The notes below the pieces were generated by a model. It made no database searches. It saw nothing but the letters and a program-made list of their open reading frames with translations, and was not told the DNA's origin. 64,000 nucleotides of DNA from Rosa chinensis (Eukaryota; Streptophyta; Magnoliopsida; Rosales; Rosaceae), in NCBI RefSeq assembly GCF_002994745.2, contig NC_037092.1, forward strand, positions 16,669,501-16,733,500, given 5' to 3'. This document shows, one piece after another, positions 51,959-62,869 of this stretch (the stretch's first letter is position 1; every line of letters begins with the position of its first letter). The translations under genes were made by a program, and so were the position numbers.

Positions 51959-54574
51959 CTAGGCATCCTCTGTCTCATGAAGGCCTGCTTCTTTCACAGG
52001 TGTCGTGGCTGCCGATGTGATCTGCAAAGGCTGCACATTCCCTTCCTCGACTTCCACACAATCCTGAGCAGCGACCGGTAGTGCAAATCTCGCAGGGAGC
52101 ACGTAAACCATGTTGCAGGATGCGTCAGTCATATCAGTCTCCTCCGCGTCATCTTCCAGGTTAAGCTTGGGTTCCTCGACAGGGGTATCGGCATGGAACT
52201 GCTTAGCCAAGCAATCCACCAGTGATCCTTCTGTAAGGCCTTTTACCTCGCATTGCTCATGTTCCCGTACCTTGGAAGCCTGCTTAGGGGCTTCCGGCTT
52301 CGTTTCCCTTGCCATGCACTCATCTGGGGCAGCGACGACTACACTCTGGACCTTTTTTGGTCTCCACTGTAAGGTGTCGGCTATCTTGTCCTTGCCCCCC
52401 AGTTTGTCAAAGACCAAAGATTTGGCTTCCGGTTCGTCACGAAATAACCTGCGCCTGACATGTGGTCGCCGAGTTGGCGAGCTCTCCTTTTGAGCTGGCG
52501 GAGGTGTTAGACTCAGTAATCCTGCAAAAAACACTGGGCTTAGATGCCCCTGTTAGTGAACTTGCTTGTTTGCTAAGGCTGCAGGGAGCCATTAACGGTT
52601 TAGCAGCTAATGCCTCCATTTCTCTTTGATACTGCTCAGGTGACTTGACCAGTTGTGAAGGTTTAATCAGGCCCTGATCCAGGGCCTCTAGCGCGCACTT
52701 GGCTTCCCCAAACATGCGCTGCAGTTTTCTCTTCCTCGAAGTACTTATTTCCATTGCCTTTCCCTTTTCCCTGGTGTACCATTTACCTTCCTTGACGGTG
52801 GCTGCTAGCGCAGGTGGGATGTAGGGCTTGGTCAACACGTCTTTGTGCTTGTTCGTAGCCTTCTCTTCTTGTTTCCAATCAACCGCGGCTGCCCTCAGTC
52901 TCTTGAACAAATTAGAGTCCTTCGGGGAAGGCGGTGACTCCATCTTCTCTTTGTCTCTTGGACTAGAAGGTTGATAGTTTCGCGATGACGAAGCCCACTT
53001 GATGGGCTGTAGCGAACCAAAGCGAAATGTTTGCTCGACCTCTTCATGCGACACTTGAATGCCACACTCCTCTTTGCATCGCGAGCATAGAACCACAGGC
53101 GAGGCTTGATCGGTTAGTTTAGCTTTCCCCTTTTCAGGTGTCTCGTCCGTGGCTGGCTTCCCATCGCGCTCTTCAGTCCTCGCATCCGAGGTCGGTTTCC
53201 TCTGATTCTGCTTGGTCCAGTTTACCTCGACCATATTGATCCCAGTATCAGGAAAGGGGTCCAGGTCCACTAGCGCTGCCGCCGTGACTGGAGCTTCCAC
53301 CTGCAAACTGCCATTATTAAGCCATACCTGAATATTGTCTTTGAGCTTCACACAGTCCGCGGTGTTGTGATTCCATAGGTTGTGAAACTTGCAGTACTTC
53401 TTCCCTTTTAGCTGTTCTGGTCGAGGAAAGGGTCCAAAATCAGTCTTCACCATCTTTGCGGCGATCATTTCGTCTAGAATCTCATGCGCCTTGTTGGCAT
53501 CATATGTATATGTCGCCAACTCAGGTTTGGTGAAGGCCACCGACTTGAGCTTGACAGGTTCCTTGGAAATTTTCAGTTGCTTCAAGGCTAGATTCTTTTT
53601 CCCAGTTAACTCGTAGGCAGCAATATCATTCTTCTCTTCCTCGTCGTCATCCTGGACCACTTCTTCATTGTTATGATGGTAATAAGGGTCATAGGTAGCC
53701 GGCTGGTAGCTCAGGGCCGCCACGGTACGATGTTTTCCTGGTACGTATGTCCCTCTGGATGCATTCTTCCTTGTGTCTGTTTCTCTGAGGAGATGTTCGA
53801 AGCTGCCCACCTCTGTGATGAGTTCTCCCATTGACTGGATCATGCTGCCATGTTGCTTCTTTCGTTGACGCGGTTCCAAACCCTTGACCGCCAGCTTGAC
53901 GAGCTGTTTCTCAGGCAGGATGACATTCAGCTTGGCTTTCTGGATCTGAAAGCGCTGAAGGTAGGCCATAGCTGACTCTGTAGGCTGCTGGGCCATCTAG
54001 ATGAGAGAAGCCAAGTCCACCTCAGGCTCGATAGTTCAGAAAGTTTCTCGGAAAAGCATTTCCATTGCAGGCCAATCCGCCACTGTTCCTGGTCGAAGCT
54101 TGGAAAACCATCTGAAAGCGGCTCCTGAAAGAGAAGTACCAAAGATCCTGCATTTGAGGATATCATCATTCTGGTACTAGCCACATTGTACCCTAAACCT
54201 GGCCAGATGTGTCGCCGCATCCTCAGTGTCTTCCCCTGAAAAAGTAGAAAATATAATATTCTTATAGCCCCTGGGAAAAGGTGTGAGCATGATATGTGGT
54301 GGGAAAGGTCCCTCATAGACCCCATCCGACTGGGTCCTAGGGTTAGCCAACCTGATCATCTCCTCTACCTCATCACGTCTTACATATTCTGGACCCGGAG
54401 GAGGAGGTGGTGTCGCCACAGTCTGGCGAGTAGCCTGCACAGGTATTGTTTGGTTTACAGTCGACGGCCCCTCTCTGACGTGTACAACGCAGGTGGTAGC
54501 CTGTTGCTGAAGAGTCACTGCTGGCATAGGTGTCTCCTTTGACAAAGCTGTTATCTTAATCGGGTTGCCAGAAT
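51959..54574 (-). pseudogene. G2 gag core and C-terminal region
   Basis: Downstream of the hAT insertion the gag continues. PPPPPGPEYVRRDEVEEMIR and FPRGYKNIIFSTFSGEDTED (54545-54177) are the start of the retrotransposon gag fold; a frame change near 54180 and a stop near 53999 follow. MAQQPTESAMAYLQRFQIQK and LVKLAVKGLEPRQRKK (from 53996) are the gag core, and a knuckle-like CKFHNLWNHNTADC lies at about 53380-53340. A long acidic/basic linker runs to 52437. A further frame, 52534-51959, is a linker to protease. Frame breaks show decay. Confidence 0.75.
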
Positions 54575-56339
54575 TAGGGGTGGATTCGGTTCACTTCGGT
54601 TCGGTTTTGGCCAAAACCGAAAACCAAACTGATTAGAACTTCAGTTCGGTTCGGTTTTGTATTTTTTAGAGATTAAAACCGAAAACCGACCGAACCGAGC
54701 GGTTCGGTTCAAGTTCGGATTTTTTTTTTTCAAAGGTTTTTTTTTTTTCAAATAAAAATTATTTAATAATGATGTCTTTTTCTAGGCCTGTTTGATAGTT
54801 GTTACATTTTTTTTTATCTTTTTGCTGGCCTTTTAGGCCCCTTACTTACCCGGAAAAAAAAAAAACAAAAAAAGCAAAAACAAAAACAAAAACAAAAATA
54901 CTCATCTACTTACAAAACTTACTTTGGAAATTAGGAAAAATCAAGGCCATTGGAGCCTTTTTGATAGAAAAAAATTAGGAATCAAGGCCATTGGAGCCTT
55001 TTTGATATGAAGGAAAGAAAAAAAAAGCTTCTAAATACACTATCTAGAAGTATATCCTGAAATAGCTGCACTTGGAATGTAACTTTTGATAATTGGTTAT
55101 GTTGCCTGCAAAGTGAGACAAAAAAATGATTTTGCCAAAATACATTAGACAAAGAGGAAGTTGTGACCTGACAGGCTTCAAGAGCTATACGATCTTGGTA
55201 CAAAATTGCTTCTTGAAAACCCACAACATAAATAATTAAAGGATGGAAAGATTACCTCAGAAACTTTATGATTTATATCACAAGACTTCCAGGGTTGAGG
55301 TTCCAGCACAAGAATGTCACCCTGTTCATAAGGAAAAGAATAACTCAACTTCATTAGAAAGACTCCCTAGTACTGAACTGTTAGAGAGATTTATCCTCTT
55401 GCTGATATAATATAAACCATAACCTTCCACTACTCAAACAAATCAAAGGGAAATGGAAAGATCTAACTTTGATTGAAGGGGATGGGGTAAATGTTCTTTT
55501 ACAACTAGACGTGTAAGTGCTACGAAAGATGAATTGGGAAATCATAAACAAGAAAAAGCAAATCCAAAGCTATTAGCAGGTGAATAATTAATGATCCAGA
55601 GCCAGAGAAAGGAGAAGAAGAAGAATGAAAAAATGCAAAAGTATTATTTTCATGCTTGAGAGTGCCTTTGAAACAACTACACATCCCTTATCTAAGGGAA
55701 GACTTGGATGTTTATACTTTATAACTTCCAGAGTCTTAAGACGGGAGTTCTTATATGTAATACACATCATACCATGTACAATGAGATGCTGGCAGTACAA
55801 TACACATACTCGCTGCACACAGTTTCTCTCACATTATGCAACACATAGGCATCCAAAATTTTTGTTTTTCTGATACAAACTATTAAGAAGTACCAGAGCA
55901 AAACAATAACCGATGAATATGCAAGCCAATTTTGCATATGCCATGGTAGTTTGTGACTATGATATTAAAGACGTGTAAGTGCTTCCAACATATTATAATT
56001 CAAATCTTTGTTTAAGCACTTAACAAGCAAATTTGGGATTGTATAGTAAAGAAAAGATAACATTACTTCTTATTACTGACCTTCTCAATAGCACGCCACA
56101 CTAATATAAATATTTCTCATTACTTCAATTTCATATATATACACATACAGAGACATTTATCAAAATTTAGAAGCAATATATCCCAAAAGCACATGACCTG
56201 TAATGTAACCGAAGGCAAGGCTAACAATGACATTTACAGATAATGACAAATTCAAGGTCATACCAAATCATAGCATGCTACACACAAGGAGGAATAAATA
56301 AAGAAAACAACAAAATGGAAGGATGACCTAGTTCCCAGG

Positions 56340-56791
56340 AATTTCATGGAATCAGCTGAAAAAGTCATGTCGGAGATGTAATCCTCCTAAGCATTAAAGG
56401 AATTGCAGCAAGATAGTTGTCTGGTATCCCATATCTGAAAAATGAACAAAGGCAAAGCCACAAAGGAATGATAATTAGGGAAAACAAAACAAAATAGAAC
56501 ACAACAAAGGCAAAGGAACCACAAGTCATAGAAAATAATAGAAAATAACCTTAATACAACCTTCATCATCTCCAAAGGCATTAGTAGATGCGGTCAAGTT
56601 TATAACCTTAATCCCTGCATCACATGAAGATATGATTGTTCAGAATATAACCAAAATGAGCACTCTTGAATACCGATTAAGAAGAGCAGAGAGAGACTCC
56701 TGAGCATTTCCAAGACGATCGATAGCAGAACCAGTTTCCACATCCGTTGCAAGAATTGTATGGTCTGGTGACCTCGTCAAAATGGCTATCC
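56340..56791 (-). pseudogene. captured WDR55-like WD40 gene fragment
   Basis: Three consecutive exons with GT-AG introns on the minus strand. 56674-56791 encodes GIAILTRSPDHTILATDVET followed by GSAIDRLGNAQ. 56550-56614 encodes VINLTASTNAFGDDEGCIK. 56434 to about 56340 encodes IWDTRQLSCCNSFNA, a TAG, then EDYISDMTFSADS. The phases join. The blocks match successive WD repeats of plant WDR55 homologues (Arabidopsis At2g34260 family), a nuclear WD40 protein linked to CUL4-DDB1. Retained introns indicate DNA-level capture. The TAG and the missing ends make it non-functional as a WD40 propeller. Confidence 0.75.
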
Positions 56792-56867
56792 CTAAATCGT
56801 AATCAACATATTCTGAGATCAAAACTCAAAAATCCAAAACCAAACAACTCATATCACAAATTAACAC

Positions 56868-57110
56868 TCACCATGTAGTCGGTGGTAATGAATGGATCGC
56901 TATCAGCGACAAGCTCAACATCGTCCCTCTGTAGGGCAACCATTTCATTTTCGTCAGATCAAAAACAAACAAACAAAAAGATCAAAAACCGAACACCAAA
57001 TCTCAGATCTAGATACAAGATCTGTAACCAAAACAACGAAAAATAATAAGAGAGCTAAACTAATTACCCATGGTAATTGATTGAAGATTTGAAGAGAGTA
57101 GAAAGAGAGT
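56868..57110 (-). other. second exon-like fragment inside the hAT element
   Basis: The minus strand shows ATGG|GTAATT at about 57070, then after CCCTACAG an exon-like segment (RDDVELVADSDPFITTDYM) ending ATG|GTGAGT near 56870. The upstream minus strand (57100-57200) resembles a 5' UTR. The family is not recognised, and it does not obviously match the WDR55 N-terminus. A further exon-like piece, GDILVLEPQPWKSCDINH, lies at about 55255-55322. Confidence 0.4.
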
Positions 57111-57418
57111 TTTGGTTTTGTTTGTTCGATTTGAGGAGGAAGAGGAGAGTTGTTGCTGGGCTTCGCAAGGAGAACAGAAGACTAAAGAGAGGCTGGAGTC
57201 AACTGAGAGGTATTTATATCGCGACTCCTTAGGGTTTCTGTCTTAAACTCAAAAACGACGTCGTTTAAGGAAATTCGGTTTGGTTCGGTTTTTTCGGTTT
57301 TTTGACACCCAAAAACCGAAAATTGAACCGAACCGGTTCGGTTCAGTTCGGTTTTCTTTCGGTTCGGCCCTTTTCCGCTCGGTTTTTTTCGGTTTTCAGT
57401 TTCGCGAGCCCACCCCTA

Positions 57419-58459
57419 GCCAGAATGGTCAATCCCGTAATAACTTCCTGGCAGTTCCTGGTATACATTTTCTGCCCCGTCGTTGTCGTACTGAACGAGC
57501 GTAGCAGAGTTGGACGTAGTACCCCCAACTTTCGAGGCCTGATGCTTCTGTCTGGTGGCCTGTCCGCTTGACGAGGTAGTCTTTTCCTTGCTGCCGCCTA
57601 TAACCAGGGCTTGCTCTTTATTTCTCAGTGGTGTAGTAGCATCAATAGCGGAGGGAGAGGCAGTATTGCTGCTAGTCCTCTCCCGCTGATTTGGCGGCAC
57701 ATACTTGCCCGAACCAGATGGCTGGCCAAGAGATCCAAGGATAGCGTTAGGATCCCCTAAAGCCTTGTTCAACACTTCTCTCGCTTGGTTCAATTCTGCT
57801 CTTTGCATGGCCACCTCGGTTGCGAGGTTAGCGCCATCCTTGAGAAGACCCGCCATATCTGATGCGGTCTGCTTGGATTGGTTCGTGATAGCCTCCATGA
57901 TTTCTCTTTGGCACTGATTCTGCTCGCTAGCGATACCCGTGGCATGAGTCCTTACTGCATTTTCTGATTGTGCGATCTGCTGTCTAGTATCTTCTGCATG
58001 TCGGGTAATGCGCTGATCTAGTTCGCGTATGAGCTGATCTGTCCTTGCGGTCTCCCTTTCGAAATCAGCGGCTATCTTCTTGCGATGATTTTCAATGTTC
58101 TCCATGATGATCACGAATCTTACCTCGGAGGTTGCTCCCTCTGGAATAGGCTTCGCAACGAAAGCCTCTCTTACTCCACTCTCCACTGTGGTAGTGACAG
58201 TGGTGGGGATAACAGGCTCGCTGGCCTGATTGGTAGTGACACTCCGACCCTCGGTAGTAGTCGGGTGATTCTCCTCCCGTTCAGTTGACATGCTGGGTGA
58301 TTGGGAATGACGAGAGAATCTTTGAGTCACTTGTTCTTCAGAAAGACCACTACAGTCCACGCGAGAATGCGGTCTGTAACTGGAGGTCTTATGCTTTGAG
58401 CAGTTAGCGTAAACCTTTTGGTAAGGGTTTTCGCTAGACTTCCTAATGGTTATGTTCAC
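57419..58459 (-). pseudogene. G2 gag, N-terminal part
   Basis: A frame from 58459 with a Ser/Thr-rich start, a long coiled-coil region (about residues 115-235, rich in Q/E/R/A), then GSGKYVPPNQRERTSS and a Gln/Ser-rich region. It is interrupted at 57419 by the hAT element. Long N-terminal coiled coils before the gag core are usual in Tat-type elements. Confidence 0.75.
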
Positions 58460-58478
58460 GAAAAGACACTATTGCGGG

Positions 58479-58498
58479 TCCTACTGGGCGTGCCAAAA
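58479..58498 (-). other. G2 primer binding site
   Basis: The minus strand directly after the LTR reads TTTTGGCACGCCCAGTAGGA, the expected position and style for a gypsy tRNA primer site. The exact tRNA is not assigned. Confidence 0.7.
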
Positions 58499-59253
58499 TG
58501 TTTGGCTCCAAAACCAGTTGGCGTGCAAACTGTCTCTTTTGAGCGTGTGCGCAGGCGTGCCAGCACCGTGGGGTGCAGTCGTCAGGGTGTCCCTTGACCT
58601 GACTTCTCGAATCAAGCGCTGTGGACTAGGAGAGCACCAACCTCGTCACAAGGCTCTTTTCCTTGCCTTTCGGAAAAGGACTTCTTTGCCTTACGCGGGT
58701 AAGGGCTTTGGTTGTGGTCTCTTCGCGTTCACCGTATCGATACTTAGTGTTGTAGACTAAGCAGAGCAATCACTGGGAAGTTGTGAGAAAGCACAGGGTT
58801 TTCTAAAGTGTGACTTTGGCTTCGCTGGGTTGCGAGGGCATTACCCTTGCTTCGCTGGTAGTATCGGTGGCAGTAGCACTAGCAGTCGGCTCTTGGAGGG
58901 ACTAGGACTGGAAGTACGGTCGCCGGGTTTCAACAAGGTTGAAGGTTTGCTCCGGGGAGGCTTTGTAATCGCTGGGATTGACTGATTGTAGAGAGGTCTT
59001 TTACTTTGCCGCTTAACGCTATATTTATACACCTAGGGTTTCGACTGCTCCTTGCCTTAGAAGGATTATTAATTGAAGTTTCCTATTCAATCTCTGCTAC
59101 TCGATCCCAATAAGGTTTCGTCTGCCTTATGGAACACGGAATGGGCGAAGCCATACCCCAAACCCAAGTAGGTTTATTTTTGGGCCGCAGGTATCGGCCC
59201 ACTGGATCAAATCCACAAAAGGATCTTGCCAAAATTACTTTTGGGCTCAAACA
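58499..59253 (-). repeat. G2 5' LTR
   Basis: Minus strand TGTTTGAGCCC...CCAAACA. TATA-like CTATATTTATACACC is present near 59020-59035 (plus-strand coordinates). Confidence 0.9.
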
Positions 59254-60043
59254 CCTCGAACAGAACTGTAAGTATCATTCAGCCCCATTAGAAATTGCAT
59301 GAGTCTTTGTTTCTCGTCTTGAGAGACCGATGCATATGCCTTACGAACTGTTGGTAAAAGAATCATAGAAGGATTTGACCGCGAACGGAACTGTAAGTAT
59401 CATTCAGCCCCATTAGAAATTGCATGAGTCTTTGTTGTTCTGCCTGTGGTCCATGAGATGTCTCTGAATAGGTAGCTAATTCATCCCATAGACCTTTCAA
59501 TTTTGTATAATAAGTTGAGACTGACATCTGCTCTTGTCGGAGACAAGCAATTTCTCTCTAGATCTCAAAGATTCGCGGAGCGTTACCTTGAGAGAATCGC
59601 TCACGAAGGTCTTCCCAGACTTCGTGAGCGGTAGGATAGTAGATGACACTATCGGTGATTTCTAGATCAATAGTGTTGATGAGCCATGAATGAACCATAT
59701 CGTTACAATGCGACCAAGTCGCATAGCCTTCTGGGTCTGTTTCTTCTGAGGGAGCCTGTATTGTGCCTTTCACAAAACCTAGCTTGTTCTTGGAATTCAA
59801 GGCTAGAGTCATAGCCCATTTCCATCCCGCATAATTATCTCCATTCAGGGGTTTATAGACAAGAACCAACCCTGGATGATATGAGTGATGGGTGTAATAG
59901 GGATTAGAGAGGTCAGATTTTGACATCTCAGATGTAGGAGGATTGAAAGAGTCAGCCTGTGATTTTCCGTGATCTTTTGGTGATGGGATATCATTTTTTC
60001 CCATGTTGGTTGGAACGGTGAAGGAATGAAGACTAGGATGCAC
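59254..60043 (-). pseudogene. copia-3 gag, N-terminal part
   Basis: ATG 60043. The gag motif LNGDNYAGWKWAMTLALNSK near residue 70, LINTIDLEITDSVIYY and VWEDLRERF follow. A stop occurs at 59558, after which the same fold continues (YYTKLKGLWDELATY, LMQFLMGLNDTYSSVRG). A one-base loss after QILL shifts the frame, and a 145-bp duplication in the gag repeats the LMQFLMGLNDTY block (59254-59398 with 59399-59453). The G2 element cuts it at 59254. Confidence 0.8.
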
Positions 60044-60088
60044 AAGAAGTTAGAGTGCAGCAGATGAAAAGAGTCAGGATCTGGTCCT

Positions 60089-60100
60089 GCTCTGATACCA
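60089..60100 (-). other. copia-3 primer binding site
   Basis: The minus strand reads TGGTATCAGAGC (initiator-Met type) immediately after the LTR. Confidence 0.9.
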
Positions 60101-60304
60101 TGAAAAAAGGAGAAAACGATAGGCTGAAGTTATGATATTCATTGATACAAAAACGTATATAAGAGGTGATTACAATCAATCCCTACAAGTCAGGAACCCA
60201 TTTACAACCTAAGTTACATACTAGGAAAGTTACAACTATTGCACAGCTTACATATAGAAGGATCTGATATAATGCAAAAGATATGACAGATTAGTTTCCT
60301 TACA
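60101..60304 (-). repeat. copia-3 5' LTR (204 bp)
   Basis: The minus strand begins TGTAAGGAAACTAATC and ends CCTTTTTTCA. A TATA-like CTTATATACG precedes the end by about 60 bases. It is followed by the PBS. Confidence 0.85.
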
Positions 60305-60708
60305 AAACAGAGCTGTGAATCTAAGCACTTGGAATAACATGATTGACTGTAATATCTTTCACCATTTTAGGTTTGAGATATTTGACCGAAAAATCTTCCT
60401 TCAAGATAAAGGCAACCATTCCAAATATCTTCAACGTACTTCAAGATGGGACAAAGACTCAAGATACAACTTGTAGGGTGTTTTGAAAAAGATTAGCCAA
60501 CAAAATGTTATATCCAACATTCCGCTTCCAATTCAGCAGTTCATGAGAGACTGATTAACAGTAATCAGTCTGTTCCTGTTTAACTAGACTTAAGAAAGAA
60601 ACTGAGATGAGACTAGATTTAAAATTTTTCTTTTAAAAAAAAAAGAAAAGAAAAGAATAAACAGAAAACAAGATATATAAGTTTTATCCCTTAATAACCC
60701 ACAGGGTA
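60305..60708 (-). pseudogene. HUA1-like copy C intronic remnant
   Basis: It parallels 19737-20150 of copy B and 4250-4575 of copy A' (AGAGCTGTGAATCTAAGCAC onward). This is intron sequence of the HUA1-like gene. It ends at the CACTA insertion after CACAGGGTA. The 5' exons of copy C, if present, lie beyond the right edge. Confidence 0.75.
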
Positions 60709-61249
60709 CACTACTACAAAAATTGCATCACACAACGGTGGAAATCTGTTGTGTGATGTGGACCATGTCTGTCGTCTATCTCGATGTTGTGTGATGAGCA
60801 CACTCACACAACGGTGTTTCACCGTTGTGTGAATATCATAGGCACAACGCAATGCTTAAAACCGTTGCACCAATTCTACGCATGCCAATGCCAGAAATTG
60901 GATGCGGCGCATTCAATTGTTGTGTCGATGTGGTCAGACAACAGAAGTAAGTAGGGACCGTTGTTGGTTAACTTCTCACACAACAGAAAAATAACACTCA
61001 GACAACGAAAGTAATATCATACTGTTATTGGTTAACTTATCATACAACAGAAAAATATGAACATGTTGTGTGAGTACTAATGAGACAACAAAATTTTATA
61101 GGGACCGTTGTGTGATTTAACATTGGACAACTGATATCTATTTGTTCTGTTGTGTGAGTATTAATGAGACGACAAAATTTTACCGGTACCGTTGTGTGAT
61201 TAAAATTGATTTGTTGTGTGATACGATGTATGCGTATTCATACTACGTA

Positions 61250-62869
61250 ATATAATTGATTGTTATTTGATTATTTTTTGTTCTTTACCTGAAATATTTA
61301 CTCAAAAATAATGCACAATATAAGATTTAGGCATTGAAATACTCTAATTCAACCATCCAATGTACCAAAAGAGGTAGCATTCATGTATCCATCCATACCA
61401 TAAAACCAAAAAGAAGACATTCTTGCTAGCTTGATGGCTGCTGCATCCTAGCTAATTACAATGAAAGATAGCAAAAGCTGATACAATATCATTATTCCAA
61501 AAAATACACATGCTGGCACTATTGCATTCAAGTGCCTTCTTCCCACTCGCTAGCACTAATGCAGCTGCACCATCACTGTCTCTCCCTGCAACCCATAGCT
61601 GCTACCACTGTCTCTCCCTGCAGGCAACTAAAACATTTAGAAATCATAAACTTATATCAAACTAAATATCAGAATACTTATATCTAATACTCAAGGTAAT
61701 TGTTAAGACTCTAAAAGTAATTAAAAATGAACAAAGATAATCTACAATCCCAGCCTGATGCTTATAGAAAAAGAATGTCTAAAAATACTTACAATCATCC
61801 TATTCTTCCAAATATATCATACTTCGACAGGCAAGAAATAAAGAGAGAGCACTGACAACAAACAAAGAATCATTCCACTTAACCCCTCTACACTCTTGCA
61901 ACTTGGCATTGTATTTAACAAAATTGAAAATAAAAACACTCAATTCAGATCTAGTTTAATTAGTAAAACCCAACGAATGCATCTACTGATTGTCATCTCA
62001 AGAAAGAATAGTTTCATAGCCTGAAGTATACATAGAGAAGTTACCTCAACAGCAACTGGAACAAGCTCAGCTCGTTCTACCAGTAGCTTAAGCCAAATTC
62101 CCTTCCTTCCCTACCAGTAGCTTAAGCCAAATACCAACTAGGAAACTGGCATAGTAACATTTTATTATGACTCTAGTCAACCCACTATAACAACCGAACC
62201 TCAAAACTAATAACATGACTAATTACAGTGTTTTTAAATGTTAATCCCACAAGCTTTTAGTCAACCCAAACTAGTTTGAATGAAAAAGTAGAGCATCGGA
62301 CCTAAAGAACAATAGGCAACTGCTCTGGTGGTTTCTTGTGTTCAGTTCAAGTTCAATTCAACACAAACAAAAAATACAAAAAATTAACGAAATATAATCC
62401 AATTTCAACCCCAACTTTCAAATTCAGAGATAAAGGAAACTCTAACCTTAATAAGCATATTAAATCAGTAACAACGAAGATACTTTTTCTCTTTACCTTT
62501 TATTAGAGTTTGCATCGCACCACCAGTTTGGAGAAGTGAAGAGTAAGTCTGCCCAATTTGAACCCATCAATCAGTTTTTAGGTACTTCTTCTACTTTCTC
62601 TTCCTCCTACATAATGAAATGATTTATATTAGAGACTGCAAACTCATCTGTTCATAAATACTAATATTAAAGCAAAAACACAGGAAACTAAACCAATATA
62701 TTCAATAAGATGAGGAATGTATGCTTCATCCCACTGAACCAAAAAGGATTAGTTACTAAATAAAATTATCCGGCCATGTATGAAAGTCATTCAAGGCCGA
62801 CCATACTTGATCAAAATGCTACTCCATAAATACCCCAATAAACACATATGTAAGGCAGCAGTACCTCAA
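61250..62869. other. CACTA interior without a recognised gene
   Basis: AT-rich with no family-bearing open frame. Possible short minus-strand exons exist, for example about 61930-61870, but nothing I can defend. Confidence 0.4.

Larger units (their letters stand above)
54575..57418. mobile_element. non-autonomous hAT element carrying host-gene fragments (Pack-hAT), nested in G2
   Basis: Ends TAGGGGTGGATTCGG and (complement) TAGGGGTGGGCTCG, flanked by a perfect 8-bp GCCAGAAT at 54567-54574 and 57419-57426. Subterminal regions are dense in TTCGGTTCGGTTTT. No transposase. The interior (54900-57200) has normal genic composition with minus-strand exon-like segments, including a WDR55-like fragment (56340-56791). 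Confidence 0.9.
42031..59253 (-). mobile_element. large Tat-type Ty3/gypsy element (G2), 17.2 kb with a nested hAT element
   Basis: 755-bp LTRs (42031-42785 and 58499-59253) are flanked by CCGCG (42026-42030) and CCTCG (59254-59258), a one-mismatch 5-bp target duplication in copia-3 gag. Minus-strand order: PBS, gag, PR, RT, RNase H, a second RNase H, INT, spacer, antisense plant-mobile-domain gene (plus strand, 43051-46274), polypurine tract, LTR. The second (archaeal-type) RNase H is a hallmark of the Tat lineage. Several nonsense codons and substitutions make it non-autonomous. LTRs differ at many positions by eye, so it is older than copia-1. Without the nested hAT it is about 14.4 kb. 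Confidence 0.92.
59254..60304 (-). mobile_element. 5' part of copia-3, host of the G2 insertion
   Basis: The minus strand shows the 5' LTR (60304-60101), PBS, then gag from 60043 to the G2 junction at 59254. The remainder of gag lies at 42030-41721. The copia-3 LTR abuts HUA1-like copy C sequence at 60305. Confidence 0.88.
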
